Shown here piece after piece: positions 36,057-48,510 of a stretch of 64,000 nucleotides of DNA. The stretch covers positions 1,673,669-1,737,668 of the forward strand of contig NW_004457442.1 in NCBI RefSeq assembly GCF_000313135.1, in the 5' to 3' direction. This DNA comes from Acanthamoeba castellanii str. Neff (taxonomy: Eukaryota; Discosea; Longamoebia; Acanthamoebidae). The stretch's first letter is position 1, and every line of letters begins with the position of its first letter. Position numbers and translations under genes: made by a program. The notes beneath the pieces are model-generated. The model was not told the DNA's origin. It saw only the letters and a program-made list of their open reading frames with translations, and did not search any database.

Positions 36057-36365
36057 GTCCTGCCCGCAGAATCAAAAATTAGAATGAAAAGTTGGATTCC
36101 TTTCTCATGCGATGATTGCAGCGCTTGCGCAAATGGAAGGAGAGATATTTACCACTTACTTGGCCGACGAGCTGTCTAAACACAACAAAGAGGCCTCTTG
36201 CTTGCTTACAAATCAACTCAACAATAAAAAGCTGGAATATTTCTTGCGTCACGGAGAAAAGTAGGCCCGGAAAAGCGTGGAAATGATGTTTTATTTTTAA
36301 TCCAAAATAGTTCTTCTTTTCCAGCTCCCCCAGACGATGAAAGGGATCGGGTTCGAAATTCGAAA

Positions 36366-38530
36366 TCAGGCGGACATCTTCTTGATGTACCACTGGGTGA
36401 ACTTGTCCACACCGGCCTGGAGAGGGGGAAAACTGAGTTGAGCAGGGTACCACACGCACATTCTATACTGACGAACGGCCACGCTGGTTTACCTCTTTCT
36501 TCTCCGAATAGAGGCCGGGCGTGTGACGCGACGAGTTGACGCCCATCTGGTTGAGCTCGCACAGTTCCCAATCCTGTGTTGCCAGCACGACCGCACGCGA
36601 TCACACGCAGGTGAGCAAAGACCAGTCCACAGGTTGGCCGCACTGCGAAGGCCCTTCATGTGCTAAGAATGTCACCTGCTCGGAGGTCCTCTGCCAGATG
36701 GGCAGGAGCCTGTCGAGGGTGTAGTCCACGCCCTCCTTGGCGTCCTTGTGCACTAGCCACCACACTCGCGCCTTTGTCTTTTGAGGACCAGCGGGCGTCA
36801 ACCTATTCAGACATTAGCGAATGTATAGTGGCCGTGTCGTGTCTAAGTGATGAACGCACCTTGTGGCGACGGCGTGGTCACCAGAGGCGTGAATCCAGAA
36901 GTTGGGCAGCGTGTGGACGCGCATCGATCCCACGTCCCTGGGCGTGCATCGCAAAGTCCATCAGGAGAGCTGCTAAAATTAAAAGAACATAGAAGGGGTT
37001 GGTTACCTGTCCTTGAAGGAGCCGAGGAGCGGATTGGAGACGGGCTTTCCGTCGAGGGACTCGGTCACGAAGCCCTTGCGCAGGGGCGTACGCGACGCAC
37101 GGTACCACCCTGCAGGCACACATACGCGTATCAGATCGTTGCGCGGTTTGGGCGCGCCAAGTGTATGCGGGGGAACCTGCGCCCGGGAAAGACGACGCGG
37201 GGGAGCACATCGTGTTGAGGCCCATCTGCTGCCACTCCTTCGTCTTCTCCGCCATAAACTGCAGTGCCCCGCCGCGGTTTCATCAGTAACAGTTACGATC
37301 GCCCGTAAGGCGAGAGCGCCGATGGAGATGGCACGCACGTTTTCGATCTCGTCCCGGTTGGACACGCTGGGATCAGTTTGCCGGGAGAAGCTCCCGTCGG
37401 CGTTCTTGACGTAGATGAACGCCTACACCCAACACCCAACTCTGATGAGTCAAACATTGAACGTGCACACGTGTGTGGTTGAGACAGTTAGTGCGGTACG
37501 GTGTCGTAGTTGGCCTTGATGTACTCGGGGTGGCCCACGTTGCAGTGGTAGCAATCTCTGCAAGATCGCGCGACGACGTGGTCAGTTTCCTGAAGGAATC
37601 AAGTCTTGTAAATGACATTTCCAACAGAGAACGCGCACCTGTTGTTCTCGTAGACCAGCTTCCAGTTGGCGTTGATATCGTAGTCTGCCACATGCGCCGC
37701 CTTGGCCAAATGGAACTCGTGCGGTTTGATCTGTTAATGCGTTCATTCACTCTTTTCGATTAGTGCGTGTCGTGCCGCGCTGCTACGTGCGCTCGTGACT
37801 GACCTCGTTCGAGATGATGGGGCGGGCCTCCTCGAACGGCAGCGGGTTGTCGGCGAGCGAGATCCACACGAGCCCGTCGACCTCCTCGGCCTTGGCCCGC
37901 ACCAGCCCAAAGTCCTCCGTGCGGAAGCCCTCCTGCTCCATCCACTTGGCCCGCAGCAAGCGGCCGTCGGGAGCGTAGGTCCACTGGTGGTAGGGACACA
38001 CCAAGCGGGTGGCCCGCCCTGCCTCCTTCGTGCAGATCTTCGACCCACGGTGTCGGCACGCATTGTAGAGCGCGCTGATGCCACCACTCTCGTCTGCATG
38101 CCATGTGCCGCGTCAGCCGGTCGCACGCGCCACGCGCAACAACGCAGGGTGAGAGGTACCGCGGATGACGATGATAGAGTCGTCGCCGATCTGGTAGGTG
38201 AAGTAGTCACCGGTGTTGGGGATCTGAAAGGTGAACCCGGCGAAGAGCCACGACGTCTGCCACACCTTCTTCATGTCCTGTGCCACGTGTTCGACCCCCC
38301 GCATACGCGCACGACAGGAAAAAGCGGTGAGGGTGCGTGTTTCCACCATACCTGGGGGACAGGCAGTGTACCATGCGGTGCAGGGCCTCGGCGTTGTAAA
38401 ACTTGGGCGGGAGAGACCAGCCCCGCTTGTACTGCCCCAGCAGCGCACCCAGCGCCGCCCTGCCGCAGCTTGGGTGAGCTGACGAGGGCAGCAGAGCTCC
38501 ACAGGCAGAGGAAGAGGGGAGTGTGCGCAC
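36366..38530 (-). CDS. Rieske [2Fe-2S] mononuclear-iron oxygenase, glycine betaine/ring-hydroxylating alpha-subunit type
   Basis: Spliced minus-strand gene. The N-terminal exon (from about 38,530) gives SLPPKFYNAEALHRMVHCLS. The Rieske domain has SWLFAGFTFQIPNTGDYFTY, then NACRHRGSKIC and LVCPYHQWTYAPDGRLL, i.e. the C-x-H ... C-x2-H cluster ligands. The catalytic domain contains [20 protein letters not shown], with the two-histidine iron motif and the bridging acidic residue. It is followed by GHPEYIKANYDT and downstream AGWYRASRTPLRKGFVTESL. The end is FTQWYIKKMSA before the stop at 36,366. The ECYHCN..HPE block resembles bacterial glycine-betaine monooxygenases (GbcA-like) more than plant choline monooxygenase, whose site reads differently. 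It would oxidise a small amine or aromatic substrate with a partner reductase not seen in this window. The exact start is uncertain. Confidence 0.78.
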
Positions 38531-39169
38531 TCGTCGGCGGCCTCCTCGGGCGTGTGGGGCTGAGATCCGTGGGAGACGGCTTCGGACGCCGTGCAGGGGG
38601 TCGCCAGACGACGCAGGCCTACGCGAGCCTGATGGGGTGTCGTGCTACCGACAGCCACACGGCCTGGCGCATGCGGTGAGCCTACGTAGGAAAAAAGCAA
38701 CAAGGCGCAAGAGCGTACATAGAGTTGTGGCTCGAGCTGTGCCGCCTGGTCTGCCAACGACTGCAAACACGCGCTACGTGAAACGAAGGGGGGGGGATGA
38801 AAAAATCTTAGTGGAGGCGGTGTTGGCCCACCTGTACGAGCAAGTGGTGAAATTGCGCCAAATGGCCTCACACACGAGCAAGACCACAAAAGATGCAAAA
38901 AAGATGGTCAGAGGGAAGGGACTAGGGGAAGGCTACCTTCATAACGGCTGTTCCAACGATGTAGGTGTGCGAGTGGATGTGAGGGTGCGAGGGAGTAAGC
39001 GAGCTGTTGCTTTTCGTGCTGGTGTTTGACGAGAGGACACACCCACAACAGGTTGGTGTCCCAAGCGGCCAGAAACAGACATGAAGCGAAGCCACCAACT
39101 GTACCAATCATTTTTCAAATAAGAAAAGAAAATAAATACTATCCAAAATCGAGTCGCAGGCGGTTCGGG
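38531..39169. other. Region with possible small minus-strand gene of unknown function
   Basis: Between the Rieske gene and the type I membrane protein. A minus-strand frame at 38,908-39,111 (MIGTVGGFASCLFLAAWDTN, partly hydrophobic) could be a first exon, with a later exon near 38,700-38,760 (SLADQAAQLEPQLYVRSC). No family is recognised, and the pieces could equally be upstream untranslated sequence of the Rieske gene. Confidence 0.3.
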
Positions 39170-40245
39170 TCAGTTGATGGCCCGGTAGACGGTGCGGCGG
39201 CGCTTGAGGTGGCGACACACGAGGAAAGTGGTGGTGAGGCCGATGAGCGCGATCGCCACGCCGCCGCCCACCGCGCACACGATGATCACCACCAGCTCCC
39301 ACGTCGGGAACCCCTGCTCGGGAGTCGCGCCCAGCATTACCCTCACGTACGCATTGTCTGCCACCACATTCACGCATGAGTTCCATTTATCGCGTGTGCG
39401 TGTGCGGTGGTGCGTGCGCTTACCAATTGGGATGCACGCGCCGATGGCGGTGCGGTTGTAGATGGCGCAATCGGAGCAGTCCTGGTTGCAGTTGACGCGA
39501 TAGGCCACGCGCAGGTCCTCGGTCGAGTCCCGCCCGTCGAGGTAGGACGTCATGAACGACGAGTTGATGAGCTTCGAGTAGGTGCACAGGGCGCTGTCGA
39601 CGTGGTACTGGCCGTAGGGCCGCATCGACGAGCACGTGTGGTCGTTGTAGACGCGGAAGGCCAGCGTCTGGTTCTGCTCGACGCGCCACGCCGATGCGAA
39701 GACGGTGATGGTCCCGTTGCTGTGGATGCCCTCGGCGGCCGCGCTGTCGCCGGTGAAGGCGTCGAACCTCGAGGTGGAAGTCGGAGTGGTGGCGTTGGTG
39801 TTGTTGGCGGGCAGGGTGATGTTGACCCTGGCGCAGGTGCCGAACGGCGCGCTGGCCTGGAACTTGCAGGTCTCCACCGCGCATCCTTTCTCGCACACGT
39901 AGCGGAACCTGTCCGCACGTTATGTTATTATTATTTTAATAAGTATAAGATAACTAACCTTATTTATTCACTAACTGCGGACGAATAAAAATAAAATTAA
40001 AAATAAATGAAGGTTGGGTTGGGGTGTTCGTACAGAGCGATGTTGCCGGAGGGGTTGGAGATGGTGTAGTAGAAATTGTAGGGGCGGGAGAAGACGCAGT
40101 CGCCGCCGCGGAGGGACTGTGGTCGGGCCATGAGCTTGGGTTCGGTGCACGATGAGTCGGCGAAGGTGGCGGCGATGATCTCCTCGCCTTCCGCCGTCGC
40201 TCGGCCCGTGCCGAGGCCAAGCACCAACACCACGACGGCCAACAT
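39170..40245 (-). CDS. Secreted/type I single-pass membrane protein, Cys-rich, unknown function
   Basis: Two or three exons on the minus strand. The start chosen at 40,245 gives a clean signal peptide (MLAVVVLVLGLGTGRATA, with an A-x-A cleavage site). An upstream ATG at 40,347 in the same frame would add 34 residues. The ectodomain has paired cysteines (KGCAVETCKFQ, then CNQDCSDCAIYNRTAIGACI) and several N-glycosylation sequons (NITLPANNTNATT). A single TM helix near the C-terminus (LVVIIVCAVGGGVAIALIGL) is followed by a short basic tail, HLKRRRTVYRAIN, ending at 39,170. No domain is recognised. The layout suggests a cell-surface protein. Confidence 0.65.
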
Positions 40246-40482
40246 TATCAACGGGCCAAATGATGAAGATTTCACCTTTCCCGCATTGAAAAATGAAAGA
40301 GATGAAGAACGAAGATTCATTAAAGAGGAGTAGTGCAGGAGACTCAAAAAGGAGAAGATGAAGTGAAAGCTTGTGCTTGTATCTTAGTGGTGATTCCAAA
40401 ATATTTTACTCCTCCGCCCACACGTTTTAATTAATGCAGCTTTATCAGCCCGTTTTTTTCCCAAATAGACTTACTCAGCTCA

Positions 40483-40553
40483 AGCTCCATGGTGTAGTTG
40501 GCAGCATGCGTGATTTTGGTTCACGTGACCCGAGTTCGATTCTCGGTGGGGCT
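40483..40553 (+). tRNA. tRNA-Gln (anticodon TTG)
   Basis: Folds as a standard cloverleaf without an intron. The acceptor stem is AGCTCCA with TGGGGCT (seven pairs, one G-T), with discriminator A at 40,554. The D arm is GTGT ... GCAT. The anticodon stem CGTGA/TCACG encloses the loop TTTTGGT, giving anticodon TTG, which reads CAA (Gln). The T arm is CCGAG-TTCGATT-CTCGG. The internal promoter A and B boxes are part of the arms. No clear T-run terminator follows within 20 bases. Confidence 0.9.
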
Positions 40554-40621
40554 AAATTAAATAACATATTACTATTGTTGCCAGTCCGGAAGATTTATCA
40601 TTTGTTTTTTCTCAACTGTGC

Positions 40622-41569
40622 GTGAAAGACAAGCAATCACTGAAGATGGAGGGAAGCGAGGAGTGCTCTGCATCGGGCACTCACCAACTGGTGGGTGAGC
40701 GAGAGGAACTCGTCAAGCTGGAGGCGACTTACGCCAACCTTGTCATCCGCAAGAAGATCCGCACCCTCTCACTGGCCTACCCCCAGTGGCGCTCCATCCG
40801 TGGCGACGGTACCCTCCAAATTATAACAAAAATGAGTCAATAATATGCACATGTTATTATATTTATATTTATATTTATATTTATTTATATACCACACAAT
40901 TGCAGGTAATTGCTTCTACCGAGCCTTGTGGGTCGGGCTTGTCGAGGACGCAGTCGGCCGAGGCGGTGACCCTGTCGAGGCGCTTCGCGGGCGCTTCCAA
41001 ACGGCGGAGGCCACACTGCAAGCGTCTGCCGCACCAGCGCTGACAGAAGAGGACTCGTGGCGGCAGGTGCGGCAGCACTTCGCCAAGGAGGAGGCGGAGA
41101 AGAAGACGGGCACGCGCGAGTGGGCGCGATGGTACGAGGACAGCGAGACCTCGGATATGTTCGTGCGCTATCTCAGGTGCGCATGCTAAAATTTAACTGG
41201 CCGTGTGTCAGCGTGCCAACGGTGGCTTGCCCTGTCTCGTTCGCTCACGACGTGCGTGCTGCGATCAGATCGCTGACGTCGCGATCGCTCGAGCAGCGAC
41301 GGGACGAGCTGGCGGTCTTCCTGCCCGAGGGCCAGGCCCTGGCCGACCGGCGCGCGCTGGCCGAACGCATGGGCGAAGAGGCCGAGCAGCTGGAGATGAG
41401 CGCCCTCCTCGCCACGCTCGACGTGGGCGTGCGCGTCTACCAGCTCGACCGCAGCGAGGGTCCGTTCGCCGTCTATATTCTGCCCGACGAGCGTTTCAAG
41501 GGCCGTGGCGAGCTGGTGACTCTGCTCTATCGACCCGGCCACTACGATCTCCTCTACAAGCGCGCCTGA
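40622..41569 (+). CDS. Otubain-type OTU deubiquitinase (OTUB1/2 homologue)
   Basis: Three exons on the plus strand. The N-terminal helical region ends at IRGDG and, after an intron at about 40,810-40,905, continues as NCFYRALWVGLVE. The join gives the otubain active site with Asp and the catalytic Cys (DGNCFYRA). The central helices include EEDSWRQVRQHFAKEEAEKK and SDMFVRYLR. After a second intron comes AIRSLTSRSLEQRRDELAVF. The catalytic His lies in LLYRPGHYDLLYKRA at the C-terminus, the canonical otubain end. Otubains cleave Lys48-linked ubiquitin chains or block E2 enzymes. Catalytic residues are intact. Translation begins at 40,622 or at the next Met (40,646). The gene lies 68 bases after the tRNA. 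Confidence 0.92.
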
Positions 41570-42309
41570 GTGAGACCCAGCCTCCTCAAGGCGAAGAAGA
41601 AGGCCCACCAACAAAAGCCGTTGATGTTGATGTCAACCCAGCATGGTCCGTGCAGGAGCCATCGACAGCTCGCAGGACGAAGATCGACGAGTGGGCGACT
41701 GAGCGCAGGGCGAGCGGCCCTCTTTCCCACATGCCGCCTCCACGTGCTAAGTCTGAAGTGGACGTGGGCGTGCAGTGAGCAGGTGAGACATGACAGAGGT
41801 GGTTGATAAAGTGTATTCTCTCATATGTACACAGCCCACGCACGCGCATAGAGTAGAGTTCAACAAATTCACAAAAGAGAAGATGGAGAGGAAGAAGAAC
41901 GGCGAAGGAAAGAGACAGAGTGAGTGTGTGTGAGAGAAGGCAGAACAGCGACACAACAGAGGAGGTGGAACCGCAGGCCCATTTTCTGCAGCCCGCATGA
42001 GAACATATGCAGCGGTGTCGATGATGATGACGCAGCCGCGCCCTCGTTTCCGCTCGTTTCGTTCGTCGCTTTCGTTCTTCCGCCTCACTCGCCCTTTCTT
42101 CTCTCTTCTTTCGCCGCTTGCCGTGCTGGGCTCGCCGCAAAAGCTGTCGCCCAACCCTCCGAGGAGCCGCTTAACTGCAGCACGGTACAACCATAGAGAG
42201 CTATCGGCATCAACGGCAACGCCAGCAACGCGAAGAAAGGGTGAATGTGTCCTACCTCTCCCCGAAGAGTTCCCCCGGTGTTCCAGAACATTGGCTGCTC
42301 GGCGGGCCG
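41570..42309. other. Convergent 3' region without a supported gene
   Basis: About 740 bases between the otubain stop (plus) and the ubiquitin-fold gene stop (minus). Overlapping open frames on both strands (for example 41,747-42,454 minus) extend through it, but they are Ser/Arg-rich with no recognisable motif. I regard them as untranslated sequence and chance frames. Confidence 0.45.
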
Positions 42310-42753
42310 TCAGCGCTCCTTGCGGATTAGGTGGACGACATCGCCCGGCGCGATGCTGTACTGCCTCACGCGCTTGTGGTCCATGACCTACGCCAGGCGC
42401 AAGAGCACAAGCCAGACACGACATGATGAGCAAAGGCACAAATGGCCAGCACAAAGCACACGGGACGTGTAACAGCGGAGTACCTCCATGCCGTCGAAGA
42501 TGAGGCGCTGCTCTTGATCAAACGTCAGCCCTGGTAGGAAGACAGAAAAGCAGGTGGGCAATTGATGGCAGGCAGGGAGCATCATCAGCGGAACGGGAGG
42601 GCTACCTCCTGTTTGGCAGATCTTGGCCTTGACGGTCTCGATGGTATCCGAGGGATCGATTTCGATTTCGACCATGCATTGCCGGGTCTTCTTCTTGGCT
42701 CCTCCTTTGGGCGACATGCTGCCCTTACTCTTGGCCTTCTGCGCCCCCTTCAT
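42310..42753 (-). CDS. Small ubiquitin-fold protein without a C-terminal Gly-Gly
   Basis: Three short exons: 42,753 to about 42,606; about 42,530-42,485; and about 42,388-42,310. The protein is about 95 residues. A basic N-terminus (MKGAQKAKSKGSMSPKGGAK) is followed by a ubiquitin-like fold: VEIEIDPSDTIETVKAKIC, then LTFDQEQRLIFDGMEV and VRQYSIAPGDVVHLIRKER. The order 'DTIxxVKxKI ... Q.RLIFDG ... L...GDVVHL' is the ubiquitin pattern. The protein stops right after the last beta strand, so it lacks the Gly-Gly needed for conjugation. It therefore probably acts as a non-conjugated ubiquitin-like adaptor. Phases at both introns are consistent. Confidence 0.75.
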
Positions 42754-43058
42754 TGTTCAAATTTGCGTACTATCAAGACTTCAAAATCTTCCCCTTCTAA
42801 ATCGGCCCTCGCAACCGAGGAGATCGAATCGAATCGAATCCCGGGCTTCTATTCGGCCAGCACCTCTTCCTCCTCTTCGGAATCAAACGTTTTCTATTGT
42901 AGCCAGGCGTGGCCCTTCTTCCTCTCTGAAAATGAAACGTAAAAGGAACACAAAATTCGGCTCGTTTACTGTCGACGGTGATGTCATTTTTATTTTTATT
43001 ATTAAGATTATAATTTTTTGTCAGTACAGATTATAATTTTTGTAAGTACTTCGCGAGG

Positions 43059-43491
43059 ATGGCGTCGTCATGCAAGAGCTTGAAGGAGGAGCTTGTGGCC
43101 TGCCTCAAGATAAGCCCCTGCATGCAGGACAAGGAGAAGACCTTCCACGAGTGCCTCAAATCAAAAGATGAAGATGAGATTGGCACGTACAAATCTCATC
43201 GTTATTGAGCGAGGATGGGGTGCCAACAACTCTGCCCTACATGCAGGCCAGTGTAGCAAGGTTCGCAGGGGCTACTTTGAGTGCAAGCGAGGCCAGGTAC
43301 CGCCAGCTCTCATCGGCGATTTTTGCGATTGAATGTATACACTATGTGAAAAACGATTGACTGTATTTGTTGTGGTTGATGTGGCGTATCAGTTGGACAT
43401 GCGGAAGCGATTCAAGGGGAATGTAGATTTCATTCGCAAGAGTCCCACGCAAGCACCAGCTCAGCCGCCAGCTGCCGGTGGCCGAAGCTGA
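43059..43491 (+). CDS. COA5: COA5/PET191, cytochrome c oxidase assembly factor
   Basis: Small three-exon plus-strand gene. Exon 1 begins MASSCKSLKEELVACLKISP with CMQDKEKTFHECLKS. Exon 2 gives CSKVRRGYFECKRGQ up to the GTACC donor at about 43,297. Exon 3 gives LDMRKRFKGNVDFIRKSP and stops at 43,489-43,491. The twin-cysteine arrangement and the ending 'CKR..LDMRxRFxGN' are those of PET191/COA5. This is a mitochondrial intermembrane-space protein required for complex IV assembly, presumably imported through the Mia40 disulfide relay. Exons are too short to show as one long frame. The first intron (about 43,200-43,250) has two possible donors. Confidence 0.85.
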
Positions 43492-44287
43492 GCCGGCACG
43501 CAGCGTGGCAGCGACCATGTACGTACCTGCGCTTGGCGCTTGGCCTCACCGTGCAAGGGCTGTCAGTGCACCAAGGTGTGTGAAGTGACTTTGAGTGTGT
43601 GCATGTTTAGGTATATAGCACACGCTCGGTCGGACGGCGCCAGCGACCACACACTCAGACACCGCAACCAGCCTCGGCCAACCACCATGTAGCAGTTGAT
43701 GTGGAGCACTCCACGTGCGAGTTAGTTCACCAGCATTTCGCAAGTTCCTTTGCTCACGCACATGCAGCCGCGTAGCGCTGCCCTGCTACAGGTGCCCACG
43801 CACACGCCCACGGCCTGTCCCAGGCGTGAGTTGGGCTTGTGTCCGTGGCTTTCTTTTGCGAGATCAGTCTTCGCGAGCGACGAGGTGGGCGCGGTCTCCC
43901 CGTCATCTGGCTGACGCACAACTAGCTCGCACCTGTGTGATTCGCCAATCCGCGAGCAAGCACGCTCGTGTGATTAAAAATTAATGTTGCACCACACGAG
44001 CGACACGCACGCTGTTGGCCCTCTCAACTCCGTGGCTCCGCTACAGCAACATTTGAATCTTGGCTTTGGCGAGGTTCAAACGTGGGGCCGGTGGTTAGTC
44101 GACCACCAACCGTTGGGTGGTGGACGACCACAGCTGTTGCGTTCCAGCCCCACCAGCTCGCCCGAGAACAGACAAGAACCGGTCGGACAGCCACACACCC
44201 CATTCATTCTGCCCCTTTCGCCTCGGTCACTCCACACAACTCGCTGTCGTCGCACACAAGCAGCACACAAGACCGACCAGAGGAGAG
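43492..44287. other. Intergenic region, no supported gene
   Basis: About 800 bases between COA5 and the following unknown gene. Open frames (43,715-43,984 plus; 43,546-43,761 minus) are Arg/Ser/Cys-rich with no recognisable pattern. The last 150 bases are probably promoter and 5' leader of the gene at 44,288. Confidence 0.5.
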
Positions 44288-46018
44288 ATGGCAACCCGAA
44301 TGAAGCAGTGGCGGTCTTCGTCCGCGCGCCGCCTTTCGTCTGTGTTCGGTCTCAGCGCCATGCTCGAGGAAGACGAGAACGACGGCGTGGACTCCTTCGA
44401 AGCCTTCACCTCCACCCTGCCCGTCCCCGCCCACCCCAAGCACAGCTCCGCGGCCGCCGCGACGACCACGACCACCAGGGCCACGTCGAAGCGAGGCAAG
44501 CGACGATCGCCGCGTCAGAGCAAGAACGACCAGCCGGCCGCATCTTCGTCCAGCTCGTCGCCCAAGGTGCCACCGCTGTCATGGAAGCTGCCGCAAGCCC
44601 ACGAGCCGCCGCTGTCGCCCCGCTCAGCCTCGTCACCCGCGTGCTTCGCCAAGCCGCCGGGCTATCGGGGCCACCGCAAGTTCTCGCTGCCGCAGCTCGA
44701 GGTGACGTCGTCACCGCACGACGACGGCCTCACCTCGTCGGCGTCGATGCCGGCCTCGCCTCGCCGGCTGCTCCAGTCCCTGTCGGCCTCCCTGCGCGCC
44801 CTGCGGGTCTATGCCCGGACCACCTCGGGCGACGAGTTCGGCGAGGCCGACGATGACCCATCGTCACTGCGGCGCTGCGGGAGCCACATCGAGTCGTCAT
44901 CGGCCGCTGCGGAGCGCAAGTTCCCGAACAGCCGACGCGGCGGAAGCGAGAGACGCGCACCCAAGAAGCTGTCTGCCACGTCGCCCTCCGTTTCGCCCTC
45001 CTCGCTGGCCTCGTTCATCACCGCCAACTCCCCCTCTTCACCCAGCTCTTCCGTGGTCAGATCGAGGTCATCTTCCTCTTCGTCTTCTTCGTCTTCGACT
45101 TCGGCGGCCTTGTCGCCCAGATCGTCGGCCGATCGCACGCTGGGGCGGGTCCTGGATCAGGTCAGCACCACGGAGGGCTACGAGCTTCTGACCGAGGCGC
45201 TCGGTATCAAGATCGTCTACCACCGCTTCAAGAAGCCCGTCTACAACAACAAGAAGACTGTGCGGCAGCCAACCGCCAAGGCCGCCGCCAGTGGTGGTGG
45301 TCTCATCGATGGCAGCAGTGATGACATCAGCGTCCTGGCGGTGAGCGCCGAGCACCTGCTGCGCAAGTACTTCGCGGTCGAGCAGGAGGAGAAGCGGCTG
45401 CAGCAGCTGCGAAAGGAGGAGGCCGAGGGCGACGACATCTCCCTCATCGCCCTCCCCGCCGTCGAGCTCACCTTCGACGGCCTTCTCGACCGCGTAGCCG
45501 CCCTCCACCCGCCCCTCCTCGACGCCAGCCAAGAATCGGCCCGGGAGGTGGACCAGGATATCGACCAGGTTGTCGACAAGAGCAGAGACTACCGGGACTT
45601 GGAGGTGTTCTACGACGACGCCGAGGGCTCGAGGGTCGCGGTGCTCGACACGGCCTCGCTCCTATACGTGGTGCGCGATTGGCGGCACCGACAGCAGCAG
45701 ACGCGACGCGAGGCGCAGGAGGAGGCGCGGAGGGAGCGGCGCGAGAGGTGGCGAAGGAAGATGGAGCAGATTGAGCAGAATGAGCGCGGCAGGAAGAAGG
45801 AGATGCTGACCAAGATCGGGAACATGAAGTTCATGCTCAAGTCGCGCAACCCTCCGGCGTCGGCGAAGAACGAAAGCGATTGCGGAAAGAGCGAAAGCGA
45901 AGGCGACGCCAGCCCGGAGGAGAGGGAGAAGAACGAAAGCGAAAGCAGGAGGCGCGAGAAGATGCGAGGCGTCAGTCTCAAGCTCCACATCTATGAGCAG
46001 AGGCCCAGGCAAAAGTGA
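44288..46018 (+). CDS. Unknown 576-residue protein, low-complexity N-half and charged C-half
   Basis: A single long intronless frame. I chose the ATG at 44,288 (MATRMKQWRSSSARRLSSVF), although the frame is open for 57 codons upstream without protein-like content. The first 280 residues are Ser/Pro/Ala-rich and probably disordered. A folded part follows: TLGRVLDQVSTTEGYELLTE, VELTFDGLLDRVAALHPPLL and LEVFYDDAEGSRVAVLDTAS with LLYVVRDW. The acidic turn in a 'F-Y-D-D-A-E-G ... V-L-D' setting is faintly like the OPCA motif of PB1 domains. The rest is a charged helical region (EARRERRERWRRKMEQIEQN), ending at RPRQK. No family assignment is justified. A cytoplasmic or nuclear scaffold is only a guess. 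Confidence 0.7.
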   Translation: MATRMKQWRSSSARRLSSVFGLSAMLEEDENDGVDSFEAFTSTLPVPAHPKHSSAAAATTTTTRATSKRGKRRSPRQSKNDQPAASSSSSSPKVPPLSWKLPQAHEPPLSPRSASSPACFAKPPGYRGHRKFSLPQLEVTSSPHDDGLTSSASMPASPRRLLQSLSASLRALRVYARTTSGDEFGEADDDPSSLRRCGSHIESSSAAAERKFPNSRRGGSERRAPKKLSATSPSVSPSSLASFITANSPSSPSSSVVRSRSSSSSSSSSSTSAALSPRSSADRTLGRVLDQVSTTEGYELLTEALGIKIVYHRFKKPVYNNKKTVRQPTAKAAASGGGLIDGSSDDISVLAVSAEHLLRKYFAVEQEEKRLQQLRKEEAEGDDISLIALPAVELTFDGLLDRVAALHPPLLDASQESAREVDQDIDQVVDKSRDYRDLEVFYDDAEGSRVAVLDTASLLYVVRDWRHRQQQTRREAQEEARRERRERWRRKMEQIEQNERGRKKEMLTKIGNMKFMLKSRNPPASAKNESDCGKSESEGDASPEEREKNESESRRREKMRGVSLKLHIYEQRPRQK

Positions 46019-46166
46019 AACTCGGAGAGTCTCGAGAGCGAGAGTTCCCTGTACAGCTTGTGAACAACAAGACACAACTTTTTTATTTATAACTCCATGC
46101 TACCATAAGTGGTTTTGGTGTCCTGCTGGTGTCGGATAAGAGTCGCACAGGTGGTCGTGCAGGTTC

Positions 46167-46349
46167 GGGCGACGTTTGGGGTAAGTGTGGAATCCCGCCT
46201 GTTACCATTGGTGGCTAACACCTGCCAGTCCGGAACCGTGACGCCCTGCGTTCTGTCCCTCTGCCACTAGGGACAGAGACGCCGGGCGTTATATTCACTC
46301 TAACAAGGAGGTCCCAGTTCGACTCTGGGAACGTCGCCCACCACCTTTT
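46167..46349 (+). ncRNA. Putative RNA polymerase III structured RNA
   Basis: The ends form a perfect 10-bp helix: GGGCGACGTT (46,167-46,176) with AACGTCGCCC (46,330-46,339). Inside lie a hairpin around TGTTACC..GGTGGCTAACA and a long interrupted hairpin of about 19 pairs (ACGCCC, GCGT and TCTGTCCCT with their complements around CTGCCACT). There is also a tRNA-like T arm, CCCAG-TTCGACT-CTGGG. The T arm matches a Pol III B box (AGTTCGACTC), and a TTTT terminator lies at 46,346-46,349, just after the closing helix. The layout resembles small Pol III RNAs such as vault-like RNAs or a tRNA with an unusual insertion. I could not fold it as a normal tRNA. Identity is open. Confidence 0.5.
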
Positions 46350-46432
46350 ATTGATAGCGTGTTGTGTTGTTGTGTGTCGCGGTGTGGGCGCAGTGACGTC
46401 GGCTTCGTTCGTGGCGTCACCAATCGGAATCC

Positions 46433-48510
<2,078 letters not shown>

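Noticed and set aside
36340..36365. GGGTTCGAAATTCGAA as a tRNA T arm
   Set aside because: No matching acceptor, D or anticodon stem around it. It is the 3' end region of the Rieske gene.
46262..46341. Reading the T arm at 46,315-46,329 as part of a normal tRNA (possibly Val, loop CTAACAA)
   Set aside because: The acceptor, D and anticodon stems do not pair in the required places. The only good acceptor-like helix lies 150 bases upstream, so a different structured RNA is more likely.
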